From UBA5069 sp963773745 (GTDB taxonomy: Bacteria > Chloroflexota > Anaerolineae > Caldilineales > Caldilineaceae): DNA of 64,000 nucleotides. The notes under the pieces were generated by a model. That model did no database searches, was not told where the DNA came from, and was given only the letters and a program-made list of their open reading frames with translations. The translations under genes were made by a program, and so were the position numbers. This document shows, piece by piece, positions 26,428 to 35,807 of this stretch; the stretch's first letter is position 1; each line of letters opens with the position of its first letter. Location of the stretch: positions 292,865 to 356,864 of the forward strand of contig CAVZCL010000003.1 in assembly GCA_963773745.1 (NCBI GenBank), given 5' to 3'.

Positions 26428-28992
26428 CTCCGCGCGCACAGCCAGCGCAGGGGGAATGCGCCCCAGCCGCCACGCCGGATAGAGCCCCGCCAGCAACGCC
26501 GCTCCCAGCGCCACAACAAAGGCCTGCACAAACGTCTGCGGCTGCAGATACATCTCCAGCGTCCACCCAAAGGAGCGCAGGTTGATGATGTAGACCAGGA
26601 TCAGCGCCAGCAGCAGCCCCGTGGGCAGCGCCAGCAGCCCCGCGCTTGTGCCTATCAGCCCCGTCTCGATGAGCGAGAGCCGCCACAGCTGGCGGCGCGT
26701 CATCCCCGCGGCGCGCAGAATGCCGATTTCACGCGTGCGCTCCAGTTGCAAACTCATCAGCGTGCTCAGAATGCCAATGAAGGCCACCAGCGTGGCCAGC
26801 AGTTGCAGCGCCACGGTAATCGCAAAGGTGCGGTCGAAGACGGCCAGCGCCTCGGTGCGTGTGCCCACGTTGGAGCGCACAAGCAGATTCTCCGTGCCCG
26901 CATAGGCCGCGCGCAGCTCATTGACGAGTGTGTCCACATCCACGCCCGGCGCGGCGTAAAGCGCCACCGCGGAGACGCCTGCGTCATCCCACAGCGTGCG
27001 GTAGATCGCCTCATCCATAATGACCAGGGGATTGACGTCGAAATCCACCGAGATGCCTGCCACGGTGAAGGGCTTCACGCCGCTGTCGGTTTGCAGCTCA
27101 ATCGTATCGCCCAGGGCCACGCCGTAGCGGTTGGCCATGGGCTCGTTGACGAGCACATCACCGCTGCGCACGGCCTCCCACGTTTGGGCGTTGTTGCCTA
27201 CCTGCGCGCGATAGCGGCGTTGATCGCCCGAAAGGTCATCGCTGAGCGCCTGCACATTGATGTCAAGCGGCTCGTCGCGCCCCGCCACATAGGCGGTGGA
27301 GGGGATTGTACGCGTGGTCGCGCTGCGCGCCACATTGGGAAAGGCGCGCAGCTGATCCACAAGCGCGGGGTCCAGCGCGGTGAGTACCGTGCTGCTCTGC
27401 AGTGACGGGGGCGAGACGTAGATGTCGGCCTGGAGCACGTCGTCGAGCCAGCGCACGACGGTCAGGCGGAAGGAGCCGATCATGACGCCCACGCCAATGA
27501 TGACGCTGACGGCCACCATGAGCGCGGCCACGGCCACGGCTGTGCGGCTGAGCGAGCGGGTGACGGTGCGCGGGGCCATGCGCTCAATGATGCCCATGCG
27601 CGCCACCAGCAGGCGCGCCCCGGCCATGAGCGCGAGCAGCAGCGCGGGTGTGAGCAGCGCCGCGCCCAGCACCACGGCAAAGAGGCCGCCAAAGGAGACA
27701 ATCAGGCTCCACGGCGGAATCAGCAGCAGGCCGCCCACGGCCAGCAGCAGCAGCCCCGCGCCCGTTAGCCACGGCAGCGCGCGGCGTGTGCGTTCTTCCA
27801 CGCTGCTGCGACGCAGTGCGCCGGCGGGGGGCACGCTCGTCGCCTCCCACGCGGGCACAACGGCAGCCAGCAGCGCCGCCGCCACGCCAATCAGCCCGCC
27901 CTTGACCAGGGTCATCGTCGGCACGTGAATCTCTCGCACGGAGACGACGAAGAAGAGGTCGTTCACAGTTTGCGTCACAAGCTGCACAGCGCCGCGCCCC
28001 ATCACAACGCCCAGCGCCAGCCCCAGCAGCGTGCCCACCAGCCCCAGCACACCTGCCTCCAGCAGAATGAGCGCGAAGATTTGGCCGCGCGTCATCCCCA
28101 GCGCACGCAGGCTGCCCAGCACGGGCCTTCGCTGGATGACGCCAAAGGTGACGGTGTTGTAGATGAGGAACATGCCCACCACCAGCGCCAGCAGGCTCAG
28201 CGCCGTGAGGTTGAGGCGGAAGGCGCGCGTCATTTCGTTAACGGTGCCCTGCCGCGCCGAGGCTTCGCGCAGGAGCGCATCTGGCGGCAGCGCGGCGCGC
28301 ACGGAGTCCAACTGCGCAAGCCCCGCGTCTGTGGCCGGCACAATCAGGTCTATCCGGTCGAGCTTGCCTACGCGCCCCAGCAACTCCTGCGCGCTGGCAA
28401 TGTCGGTAATCAGCAGCCCCTCCAGCGCACGCCGGCTCAGTTCGTCTGAAGGAGCGAGCAGCCCCACAATCGTCAGCGTTGCTGTATCGGACCCGTGACG
28501 GATGGTGAGCGGGTCGCCCGTGGTGAGCCCATAGCGCTGCGCGACGTCGGCGCTGAGCAGCGCGGTGTTGGGGGTGGCCATCAATGCGGAGAGATAATCG
28601 GCGGCAGGGGCCTGCGATTGGTCGCCCAGCCCCAGGTAGCTGCGGAAGGGTTGCTCGGCAAAGGGGTCCACGCCAAAGAGGCGCATGGGTTGCGTGTCCA
28701 GCTCGACGGCGGTGACGTAGTCCTCGACCACCGGCGCGCTGTTGCGCACGCCCTCTGCTGTGCGCAGCTGCACGTAGAGCGCTTCATCAAGGCCGCTGGG
28801 GCCGCCGGTAATGGTGTGGGTGGCGCGGCCGGTGACGCTCTCGGTGCCCAGTTCAAAGGCGCGCTGCGCCGAGCCATTGGCCAGGTCAATCGCCACAATC
28901 ATGGCGACGCCAATCGCCACGCCCAGAATGAGGAAAAGGCTTTGCAGTGGCCGCCGCAGCGCATGGCGCCACGCCTGCTTCAATACCGGCAT
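26425..28992 (-). CDS. FtsX/MacB-type ABC transporter permease, two FtsX domains
   Basis: About 855 residues from the ATG at 28992 (MPVLKQAWRHAL). It has the ten-helix layout of large MacB-like permeases: a first helix (LFLILGVAIGVAMIVAIDL), a long extracytoplasmic domain, and a three-helix FtsX block near residues 270-410. A further helix and domain follow, with a final FtsX block ending LAGLYPAWRLGRIPPALAVRAE. Such permeases work with an ATPase to move lipoproteins, peptides or lipids, or transmit force. No ATPase gene adjoins it, so the partner is elsewhere. A terminator separates it from the gene upstream. Confidence 0.9.
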   Translation of the reverse strand: MPVLKQAWRHALRRPLQSLFLILGVAIGVAMIVAIDLANGSAQRAFELGTESVTGRATHTITGGPSGLDEALYVQLRTAEGVRNSAPVVEDYVTAVELDTQPMRLFGVDPFAEQPFRSYLGLGDQSQAPAADYLSALMATPNTALLSADVAQRYGLTTGDPLTIRHGSDTATLTIVGLLAPSDELSRRALEGLLITDIASAQELLGRVGKLDRIDLIVPATDAGLAQLDSVRAALPPDALLREASARQGTVNEMTRAFRLNLTALSLLALVVGMFLIYNTVTFGVIQRRPVLGSLRALGMTRGQIFALILLEAGVLGLVGTLLGLALGVVMGRGAVQLVTQTVNDLFFVVSVREIHVPTMTLVKGGLIGVAAALLAAVVPAWEATSVPPAGALRRSSVEERTRRALPWLTGAGLLLLAVGGLLLIPPWSLIVSFGGLFAVVLGAALLTPALLLALMAGARLLVARMGIIERMAPRTVTRSLSRTAVAVAALMVAVSVIIGVGVMIGSFRLTVVRWLDDVLQADIYVSPPSLQSSTVLTALDPALVDQLRAFPNVARSATTRTIPSTAYVAGRDEPLDINVQALSDDLSGDQRRYRAQVGNNAQTWEAVRSGDVLVNEPMANRYGVALGDTIELQTDSGVKPFTVAGISVDFDVNPLVIMDEAIYRTLWDDAGVSAVALYAAPGVDVDTLVNELRAAYAGTENLLVRSNVGTRTEALAVFDRTFAITVALQLLATLVAFIGILSTLMSLQLERTREIGILRAAGMTRRQLWRLSLIETGLIGTSAGLLALPTGLLLALILVYIINLRSFGWTLEMYLQPQTFVQAFVVALGAALLAGLYPAWRLGRIPPALAVRAE

Positions 28993-29039
28993 CTCAAATC
29001 TCCACTCCTTGCCACTTACCACTTACCACTGATTCGTAT

Positions 29040-29080
29040 ACAAAAAAACAGATAACAACAGATCATCCGTTGTTATCTGT
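29040..29080 (-). terminator. Rho-independent terminator of the M20-carbamate kinase gene
   Basis: On the minus strand the 12-bp stem ACAGATAACAAC / GTTGTTATCTGT (29048-29059 and 29069-29080) is followed by a run of seven T. It lies about 30 nt after the stop codon. Confidence 0.85.
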
Positions 29081-29111
29081 TCGTTTCTCTAGAGTACGTG
29101 TGAAGCGATCG

Positions 29112-31346
29112 TTACACAGTAATCCGCGTGCCGGTTTCGCCGCGCAGGGCGCGCGCCAGATTCTCCGGGTTGGTGATGATGGCGGCGGCGTTGGGCTTTT
29201 TGCTTTGCGCCAGGAAGTTGATGCATGCCTCGATCTTGGGCAGCATGCTCCCCTTGCCAAAGTGCCCCTCGGCCATGTAGCGCCGCGCGTCGGCCACGGT
29301 CATTGTGTCAACGTCCACCTGCTCGGGTTTGCCGAAGTTGAGCGACACCTTCTCCACGCCCGTGCTGATGAGGAAGAGGTCGGCATCGACACGGCTCGCG
29401 AGCAAGCTGCTGGCGCGGTCCTTGTCGATGACGGCGTAGACGCTGCGCAGTTCGCCCGTGTGGTGGCGCACCACGGGGATGCCGCCGCCACCTGCTGCAA
29501 TCACAATCCAGCCCATGGCAATGGCCTGTGCAATTGCCTCCACCTCCACAATCTCCACCGGCTCGGGCGAGGCGACGACGCGCCGCCAGCCGCGGCCGGC
29601 GTCTTCCATCACCTGCCAGCCATCCTTCTCAAACTCGCGCGCGTCTTCTTCCTCCATAAAGCTGCCAATCGGCTTGGTGGGGTGCTTGAAGGCAGGGTCG
29701 TCCGCCTCCACGCGCGTCTGCGTAATCAGCGTAATGCACTGGCGCTCAATGTGGCGCTGGTAGAACTCATTGTTGAGCGTTTGCTGGAGCATGAAGCCGA
29801 TGCTGCCCTGCGTGTCGGCCCCAATCAGGTCCAGCGGCGTGGGGTGCACCTCATGCGCCGAGAGCTCGTTGCGGCGCAGAATGAAGCCCACCTGCGGCCC
29901 ATTGCCGTGGGTGACAACCGCCTGCCAGCCGCTCTCAACCATCGCCGCAATGTGCGAGGCCGTCTCACGCACAGCGTCCCACTGGTGCTTTACGTCCGGG
30001 TGCTGCGAGTCCATGATCAGTGAGTTGCCCCCAATCGCGACGAGCACAAGGCCCGCCGACGAGGGCGCAGGGCGTGGCTGGGCGTGCGGCTCCGGCAGCG
30101 GCAGGCCGGACGATGGTACGGCGCTCATAGAGAGTCCGTTCCTGATCAGTGAGGGCAGCAGCGCGTAGAACTCGGTGGCCTTGACCACGTCATCCAGAAT
30201 CACGCTGTCGTTGACGGTGTGCGCCGTCTCCTCTTCGCCCGGGCCAAAGCCAATCGAGGGGATGCCCGCCTTGCCCGCCCAGTAGATGCCGTTGGTGCTA
30301 AAGTTCCACTTGCTCGGCGTCAGTTCGGTCAGGCCAATTGCGCCGGCAGCCGCTACCGCCGCCTGGACCAGCGGGTGGCTCTCATCCAGCGCCCACGCAG
30401 GGAAATACTTCTCCACGGGGAAGACGAAGCCGGTGTAGCTCGGCTCGGCGTACTGAAGCATCTCGACGGTGATCTCGCCATTTTCCTGATACTTGGCGGG
30501 AATCAGGTCGCGCACCTGCTGAATGGCGTCTTCCTTGCTCTCGCCAAAGGTGAGGCGGCGGTCGATGAAGGCAATTGCCAGGTTGGGAACGGCGTTGAGG
30601 CTGGGCGTCTCCACTTCCATGTCGGTGACGGTGATCTTGCCGTGGCCGAGGAAGGGGTGGTCGCCCAGTTCCGGCTCAAGGTTGGCCACGCCCTCAATGA
30701 CGGGGAGCAGCTTGTAGATGGCGTTGTCGCCCACATGGTTGCTGGCGGCGTGGGCGCTGCGCCCCTTGCTCACCACCTGCATCTCCACGCGCCCCTTGTG
30801 GCCGCGGTAGACCTGCATCTTGGTCGGCTCACCGATGACCACAAAGTCGGGGCGCAGCCCTTCGTGCTCCACCAGCGCGTGGCAGGCAATGCCGTCGCAC
30901 CACTCTTCCATGTTGCCAAAGTAGTAGGCGGTCCAGCCCTCAAGCAAGCCCATCTTGTGCGCCAGCGCCAGGCCATAAACCATGCCCGGGGTGCTGCCCT
31001 TTTCGTCGCACGCGCCGCGGGCGTAGAAGCGGCCGTCCTCAATCTTGCCGATGAAGGGGTCCCACTGCCACTCGCTGATCTCGCCCAGCCCCACGGTGTC
31101 GATGTGACTGTCGTAGAGCAGAACTTTCTCGCCGGTGCCAATCTTGCCCAGGGTGTTGCCCATGGAATCAAACCAGCATTCGTCAAAGCCCAGCTTCTTC
31201 ATTTCGGCCTGGACGCGCTCGCCCACGGGGCCGATCTGCGAGTCCATGGAAGGGATTGCGCACAATTCGCGCAGAAAGGTGATGATGTTTTCGCGTTCGG
31301 CCTCCACGGCTGCATGGATGGCGGGTACCACATCGGTGTGGGACAT
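29112..31346 (-). CDS. Fusion of YgeY-type M20 hydrolase and carbamate kinase
   Basis: 744 residues in one open frame. Residues 1-404 are an M20 metallohydrolase of the YgeY type: DSHIDTVGLG, GACDEKGSTPG, the catalytic-base GNMEEWCDG, the lid-dimerisation motif and a late GFGPGEEETAHTVND. Residues 433-744 are a carbamate kinase: VAIGGNSL, THGNGPQVGFILRRNE, TQGSIGFMLQ, AAGGGGIPV, VIDKDRASSLLA and GSMLPKIEA. A 28-residue Pro/Ser/Ala linker joins them and starts at an in-frame Met (407, MSAVPSSG), the probable old start of the kinase. The kinase makes ATP from carbamoyl phosphate. In E. coli ygeY and the carbamate-kinase-like yqeA are neighbours in the purine-degradation gene region. An indel artefact joining two genes cannot be excluded. 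Confidence 0.9.
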   Translation of the reverse strand: MSHTDVVPAIHAAVEAERENIITFLRELCAIPSMDSQIGPVGERVQAEMKKLGFDECWFDSMGNTLGKIGTGEKVLLYDSHIDTVGLGEISEWQWDPFIGKIEDGRFYARGACDEKGSTPGMVYGLALAHKMGLLEGWTAYYFGNMEEWCDGIACHALVEHEGLRPDFVVIGEPTKMQVYRGHKGRVEMQVVSKGRSAHAASNHVGDNAIYKLLPVIEGVANLEPELGDHPFLGHGKITVTDMEVETPSLNAVPNLAIAFIDRRLTFGESKEDAIQQVRDLIPAKYQENGEITVEMLQYAEPSYTGFVFPVEKYFPAWALDESHPLVQAAVAAAGAIGLTELTPSKWNFSTNGIYWAGKAGIPSIGFGPGEEETAHTVNDSVILDDVVKATEFYALLPSLIRNGLSMSAVPSSGLPLPEPHAQPRPAPSSAGLVLVAIGGNSLIMDSQHPDVKHQWDAVRETASHIAAMVESGWQAVVTHGNGPQVGFILRRNELSAHEVHPTPLDLIGADTQGSIGFMLQQTLNNEFYQRHIERQCITLITQTRVEADDPAFKHPTKPIGSFMEEEDAREFEKDGWQVMEDAGRGWRRVVASPEPVEIVEVEAIAQAIAMGWIVIAAGGGGIPVVRHHTGELRSVYAVIDKDRASSLLASRVDADLFLISTGVEKVSLNFGKPEQVDVDTMTVADARRYMAEGHFGKGSMLPKIEACINFLAQSKKPNAAAIITNPENLARALRGETGTRITV

Positions 31347-31407
31347 GGGTGGGTTCCTGAGTGGTTTTCTGGGTGATGGATGGGTTGGTGGGTGAATTGT
31401 AATTGGT

Positions 31408-31479
31408 AATTGGTAAATAGCAAGTGGTCATTGGTAATTCGCGGCTGCGCGCTCAATTACCAATGACCACTTACCAATT
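31408..31479. repeat. Intergenic inverted repeat (AATTGGTAA words)
   Basis: A perfect 16-bp core pairs 31424-31439 with 31455-31470. It extends outward as AATTGGTAA / TTACCAATT with a 7-nt bulge. It lies between the fusion gene and the Mrp ATPase gene. Confidence 0.88.
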
Positions 31480-31492
31480 ATCGTTTTGCTAC

Positions 31493-32563
31493 CTAATCCA
31501 CAATCGAAAGTGTCGGCTCGGGCGCAATCACCATGACGCTAATGCGCGCGGCGATAACGCGGGCGAGGTCGCGCAGCGCTTTGGCAGCGGCGCTGTCGGG
31601 CGCGGCGATGACAATCGGCTCGCCGCTGTCGCCCCCCTGGCGGATGCGCGGGTCCAGTTCGATTGAACCGAGGAAGTCGGTGCCGATGAGCCGTGCCGCC
31701 CTAAGGCCGCCGCCCGTGCCAAAGACATCACCCGCCATGTTCTCCACAACGCCCACAATCGGCACCTCGAGCCGCTGGAAGGCGGTGGCCCCACGGTGCG
31801 CGTCGCTGATGCTGACGGCCTGGGGTGTCGTCACGATCACGCCGCCCGTGAGGGGCACGCTCTGCGCCAGGCTCAATTGCGCGTCACCCGTGCCCGGGGG
31901 CAGGTCGACAATCATGTAGTCGAGTTCGCTCCAGCGCACGTCGGTGAAGAGCTGCTGGATGGCCTTGTGGAGCATGGGGCCGCGCCAGACAACCGCCTCG
32001 CCCTCGGGCATGAGGAAGCCCATGCTGATGACCTCCACGCCGTAGGCCACAAGCGGCACCATCTTGCCGTCCTCCACGCGCGGCTTGCCCGAGAGGCCAA
32101 ACATCATGGGGATGTTGGGGCCGTAGATGTCGGCGTCGAGCACGCCCACCTTCGCGCCGTCGAGCGCGAGGCTCACGGCCAGGTTGGTGCTGATTGTGCT
32201 CTTGCCCACGCCGCCCTTGCCGCTGGCGATGGCGATGATGTTCTTCACGGGGATGTTCAGCTTGCCGATGATGCGGTGGTCGGTGCGCACCACCGAACTG
32301 AAGCCCACAGTGACGCCGCTCACGCCCGCAATGGCGGAGACGGCGGCCACGGCGTCGCGCTCCATCACGGCGCGCAGCGGGCAGGCAGGCGTGGTGAGCT
32401 CAATTGTGAACGAGACGGCGCTCCCATTGGGGCCGCCCTCAATCACAATGTCCTTGATCATGTTAAGCGACACGAGGTCGTTGTGGAGTTCAGGCTCCTG
32501 CACGCTGCTGAGCGCGCGCAGAACGGCTTCGGGTGTAACGGAAGTGTTTGCAGCTACGGCCAT
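31493..32563 (-). CDS. Mrp/NBP35-type iron-sulfur carrier ATPase
   Basis: 356 residues. The N-terminal MIP18-like domain (residues 5-90, SSVQEPELHNDLVSLNMIKD) precedes a P-loop ATPase. The ATPase has the deviant Walker A GKGGVGKSTISTNLA, VGVLDADIYGPNIPMMFG and the switch region DYMIVDLPPGTGDAQLSL. These proteins carry and transfer Fe-S clusters to target enzymes. The usual C-terminal CxxC pair of many Mrp proteins is not visible, as in some bacterial members. Possible clients here are the Rieske and molybdenum-hydroxylase Fe-S proteins (inference). Confidence 0.93.
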   Translation of the reverse strand: MAVAANTSVTPEAVLRALSSVQEPELHNDLVSLNMIKDIVIEGGPNGSAVSFTIELTTPACPLRAVMERDAVAAVSAIAGVSGVTVGFSSVVRTDHRIIGKLNIPVKNIIAIASGKGGVGKSTISTNLAVSLALDGAKVGVLDADIYGPNIPMMFGLSGKPRVEDGKMVPLVAYGVEVISMGFLMPEGEAVVWRGPMLHKAIQQLFTDVRWSELDYMIVDLPPGTGDAQLSLAQSVPLTGGVIVTTPQAVSISDAHRGATAFQRLEVPIVGVVENMAGDVFGTGGGLRAARLIGTDFLGSIELDPRIRQGGDSGEPIVIAAPDSAAAKALRDLARVIAARISVMVIAPEPTLSIVD

Positions 32564-32666
32564 GAATAGGTTCCTCGAATCAGCATAAAAAGGCGAATGC
32601 TGCGGTCATAATGGTACAGCCAGCCATGCGGCCTCCAACTGACTGCACACTTCGTTGGATACAAAG

Positions 32667-33191
32667 CTAAAGATCAATCGCGGGCAGCCCATGCACGCCG
32701 AGCGTGAAAGAGAGTTCGCCGCCATGGTGCAGGTCATGCTCGATCAGATGCCAGATAACCCATTGCCGGGTATAGGACTTCACGGGTTTGCCGTCATCGT
32801 CAAGGTCCCACACGACGTCGTCAAGGTCAGCAATGGTCCAGCGGTTCAAGGCAGCGTCGATCACCTGCCAGGTCGTCTCGAGGCCTTTGACCAGCTCGGC
32901 GGCCGGTCGGTACGGCCGCTCCCATTCCTCCCATCCTGCAATCTCATTCAGACGCTCGTCGCGCTCCTGAAGCACGAAGTAGAACCAGCCGGCGCGGACA
33001 CTCACAATATGGGTGGCCAGCATGCCGAGGGGGCGCAGTTCCGGCCCGGCACCCAGCGCCATCTGATCGGGCGTGAGTTGCGCCACCACCCGAACGAGGT
33101 GCTGCTGATACTCATTCCAGCCCTTGTAGAAAGGTGCAATTGTCATGGGAAGCTCCGTCCTCAATTGTTCCCAGTTCCAGGTGCGTGCCAT
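32667..33191 (-). CDS. DinB-family protein
   Basis: About 174 residues from the ATG at 33191 (MARTWNWEQL), or from MTIAPFYKG at 33146. The four-helix DinB fold shows the metal-binding His pattern: ATHIVSVRAGWFYF and later WHLIEHDLHHGGELSF with the HxxxH pair. Family members bind a divalent metal. Some are thiol S-transferases (bacillithiol or mycothiol) and many are uncharacterised. A second, tandem DinB protein lies at 50.9 kb. The FAD oxidoreductase ends 20 nt upstream, so the two may share a transcript. Confidence 0.85.
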   Translation of the reverse strand: MARTWNWEQLRTELPMTIAPFYKGWNEYQQHLVRVVAQLTPDQMALGAGPELRPLGMLATHIVSVRAGWFYFVLQERDERLNEIAGWEEWERPYRPAAELVKGLETTWQVIDAALNRWTIADLDDVVWDLDDDGKPVKSYTRQWVIWHLIEHDLHHGGELSFTLGVHGLPAIDL

Positions 33192-33211
33192 GCGTGACGG
33201 TTGATCAAGGA

Positions 33212-34645
33212 TCACGTCGCCGTCTTCACATCTTCTACCACCATCGCCGCCACGGTGCGCCCCATCTCCACGGCGTAGTTCGTGCCGCGGTCCCAGGGGT
33301 AGACCTGGCTCATGGAGGCGAAATAGAGGCCGGGCAGCGGCGTGCGCACGTCGGGAATCTGCGCAGCATAGCCCACGGGCGGCACGGGCTGGGCGTAGCG
33401 CGCGCTGTGCTTCCACGCGCCGGTGATCCACGAACGCTCGAAGGCCGGGTTCATGCGCTTGAGCGCGGGCGCGAATTCTTCCAGCAGCGCCTGCGTGTCC
33501 ATGGCAAAGTAGGGGTGATCCGCAGGCAGATAGTCGCCCAGATAGAGCAAACGGTCGCCGCCGTAGTGCGACGGGTCGATCATGTTCGTGTGCTCCACCA
33601 GCGCCAGGAAAGGGAAGCCTTCGCGCTTGGGCAGGTTGACCCAGTAGGCGCCATCGGTGAGCAACTGGCGGTCGAGCGCGACCGTGAGCACGACCGCGCC
33701 AATGCTGGTGAGCCCCTCGAGGCGACCGAGGTAATCGGCCGGAAGGTCGGGCGCAATGCGCTGGAGCAGGCTGGGGCTCGTGGTGGCGATTACGGTGTCA
33801 TAAATAACGGGCGCCGCGCCCGCAGCCTCTACGAGCAGGCCGCCCCGCGTGCTGCCGGATGCGGGGCGAATCGACTCCACCTGCGCGCCGAGAACAATAC
33901 GGCCGCCCAGCGCGCGCACCTTCTGCGCCAGCCCCTCCACAAAGGATTGGAAGCCGCCGCGGTAGTAGGCCAGTTTGGGCGTGCGTTTGTAGATGCGCGC
34001 CCAGAACCACGCCAGGTTTACCTGCTCATAGTAGGGGCCAAATTTGCCCTGCAGCATAGGCCGCCAGACCATGTCGTAGCCCCGCTTGCCCATCCAGCGC
34101 TCGAGCCACTTGTCGGCCAGAATGCGGTCATAGCGCTTCCACGGCGCAAAGGGCAGATACTTGAGAAAGGCAATCACCATGCCCATGCGCAGCTTGGCAA
34201 TCAGCCCCAGCTTGGGAAACTTGAGCAGCCGCATGGGCGTGTCAAAGGGAAAGTTCTCATTCTGAATGTGCATGACGGTGGTGGGGCGATGGGTCTCCAG
34301 CAGGTCGCCCATGCCCAGTTCGCGCGTCAGCCCGATAATGGCGTCATCGTTGGTGAAGAGGTGGTGATAGAAGTGCTCGAGGGGCCACGCCCACGACGAG
34401 CGCCCGCGAAAGCCCGCAGCGAGGCCGCCCAGGTGCGCGCCCCCTTCATAGATCGTCACCTCAATCGGGCCGTCTATGTGGCGCAGCAGGTCGTAGGCGG
34501 CGGTGAGCCCGGCAATGCCGCCGCCGATGATGGCAATGCGGCGGGCTGCAGGGCGCGATGCGCCCTGGGCTGCTGGGCGCGCGCTATCGCCAGCCTGCAG
34601 CAGGCTACCGGCATGGGCTGGCGCGGGTTGCGAAGTCTTTGTCAT
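33212..34645 (-). CDS. FAD-dependent amine oxidase-like oxidoreductase
   Basis: 477 residues. After a Pro/Ala-rich N-terminus of about 30 residues the Rossmann motif RIAIIGGGIAGLTAAYDLL appears, followed by EGGAHLGGLAAGFRG and the conserved HFYHHLFTNDDAII. A second dinucleotide segment lies near residue 260. The C-terminal FAD contact is GLYFASMSQVYPWDRGTNYA. It belongs to the protoporphyrinogen-oxidase/UDP-galactopyranose-mutase-like group, often found near glycosyltransferase genes. The substrate is unknown. The start codon could be later, at the second half of the Ala-rich stretch. Confidence 0.85.
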   Translation of the reverse strand: MTKTSQPAPAHAGSLLQAGDSARPAAQGASRPAARRIAIIGGGIAGLTAAYDLLRHIDGPIEVTIYEGGAHLGGLAAGFRGRSSWAWPLEHFYHHLFTNDDAIIGLTRELGMGDLLETHRPTTVMHIQNENFPFDTPMRLLKFPKLGLIAKLRMGMVIAFLKYLPFAPWKRYDRILADKWLERWMGKRGYDMVWRPMLQGKFGPYYEQVNLAWFWARIYKRTPKLAYYRGGFQSFVEGLAQKVRALGGRIVLGAQVESIRPASGSTRGGLLVEAAGAAPVIYDTVIATTSPSLLQRIAPDLPADYLGRLEGLTSIGAVVLTVALDRQLLTDGAYWVNLPKREGFPFLALVEHTNMIDPSHYGGDRLLYLGDYLPADHPYFAMDTQALLEEFAPALKRMNPAFERSWITGAWKHSARYAQPVPPVGYAAQIPDVRTPLPGLYFASMSQVYPWDRGTNYAVEMGRTVAAMVVEDVKTAT

Positions 34646-34684
34646 GGAAAGAGTGGCGAGCGGGCAATGGCCCGGCTGCGCCCG

Positions 34685-35056
34685 CTAGGCCGCCAAAGAG
34701 AATTCGCCGGGACGCACGCCTTGCGTCAGGTGGAGAGTCAGTTCCTGGCGGGCGCGGCCGTAGAGGTCGAGCAGCTCGCTATCGGCGCCCTTGTACGACT
34801 GCACCGTTTGCGTGGCGCAGAGGTAGCAGCCGCGCAGGAACTTGTAGTTGTTGCTGTTGCACTTGAGGCAGCCGTCCAGCTCAATCATCATGAGGACGAA
34901 GGCGAGGCTGTCGGGGTGCGTTTCGGGCAGTGCCGCCACGCGGTCCACCAGGGCGCGCCACTCTTCGCCGCGCAAATCACGCAGGCTCGAGATCAAATGC
35001 GCGGGGAAGAGCAATTCGGCTTTGGTATGGACGATTAGATCGTTGACGTCGGACAA
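34685..35056 (-). CDS. Small protein with paired CxxC motifs, unknown function
   Basis: About 123 residues if translation starts at the TTG (35056), which has an AAAAGGATA ribosome-binding region. Codons further upstream read low-quality, Arg-rich sequence. The protein is helical. It has GCLKCNSNNYKFLRGCYLCA near residues 70-90, two CxxC pairs that could bind zinc or form disulfides. The ending EFSLAA is unremarkable. I do not recognise a family. The neighbouring upstream gene also encodes a cysteine-pair protein, and the two may form a redox unit (inference). Confidence 0.65.
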   Translation of the reverse strand: MSDVNDLIVHTKAELLFPAHLISSLRDLRGEEWRALVDRVAALPETHPDSLAFVLMMIELDGCLKCNSNNYKFLRGCYLCATQTVQSYKGADSELLDLYGRARQELTLHLTQGVRPGEFSLAA

Positions 35057-35120
35057 GAGTCGTATCCTTTTGGCAAGACAATCAGCAAGAGCGGGGGGGC
35101 CATCAATAGCTGTGGCGGCG

Positions 35121-35642
35121 TTACTCCCTCTGCGCCGCGTCAAACTCAAGCGTCATGTTGGGAATCTTGACGAGCACGGGGCCATGCCCGCCGTTTTGGC
35201 TGGACGCTGGCGCGGCTTCGGCCGCCACAAGCATGTTGAGGTTGGCAAGCAGTGTATCCAGCGCCACGTTGCGCGCCGTGCAAATCTGGGCCAGCGTGTC
35301 GGCGGGGGCCACGGCGCAGTCATCGCAGCCGCCCATGTGGAAGGCCTTGAGCAGCTCCTTCGCCTGCGGGTGCATAAGCTCGGCCTCCTGCACGGTGGTC
35401 TCGGGGGCAAAGCGCAGGCCGCTCCCACCGCTTCCACCACGCATAATCGCCACACGCAGCGCCGCTGCGCCCTGCTCCATGTCGGCGCGCAGCGTGCGGA
35501 TTTCGTCGTTGGCGTCAAAGAGCGCGCGGTTGTAGCGGTCAAGGCGGCGTGTGGCCGCGCCCAGTTCCTGCTGCAGCTTCCAGCCATAGGCAAGTGCGGC
35601 AAGGGCCGCAACCAGCGCAACGATGGAGAGAAAAGTCGCCAT
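35121..35642 (-). CDS. Membrane-anchored protein with a DUF1858-like redox-disulfide domain
   Basis: 173 residues. A single N-terminal membrane helix (FLSIVALVAALAALAYGW) is followed by a coiled-coil stretch of about 45 residues (QQELGAATRRLDRYNRALFD). Residues 85-135 (LMHPQAKELLKAFHMGGCDD, then CAVAPADTLAQICTARNVALDTLLANLN) match the small disulfide domain found beside hybrid-cluster proteins: a Cys-x2-Cys at the start and a LLxxLN end. The C-terminus is Ala/Gln-rich. A membrane-tethered thiol sensor or donor is an inference. Confidence 0.7.
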   Translation of the reverse strand: MATFLSIVALVAALAALAYGWKLQQELGAATRRLDRYNRALFDANDEIRTLRADMEQGAAALRVAIMRGGSGGSGLRFAPETTVQEAELMHPQAKELLKAFHMGGCDDCAVAPADTLAQICTARNVALDTLLANLNMLVAAEAAPASSQNGGHGPVLVKIPNMTLEFDAAQRE

Positions 35643-35681
35643 TCGGCAAACACTCCTGAACGAATTTGCTACACAACGAAC

Positions 35682-35806
35682 TTCTCAACGCAAAGGAAAA
35701 GCAACAATGTGTTCACGCAAGGGCAGTTGCAGCACGCTGGAATTAAAGAACTCAGGAACGATAGCCTGCTTCCTGCTGTTCTATGCTTCCTCTGCGTTGA
35801 ACGGCA
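35682..35806. repeat. Imperfect intergenic inverted repeat (CAACGCAAAGGAA words)
   Basis: CTCAACGCAAAGGAAAAGC near 35682 partly pairs with GCTTCCTCTGCGTTGAA ending near 35806. The repeat is much more degraded than its perfect relatives in the window. Confidence 0.65.
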
Positions 35807-35807
35807 G

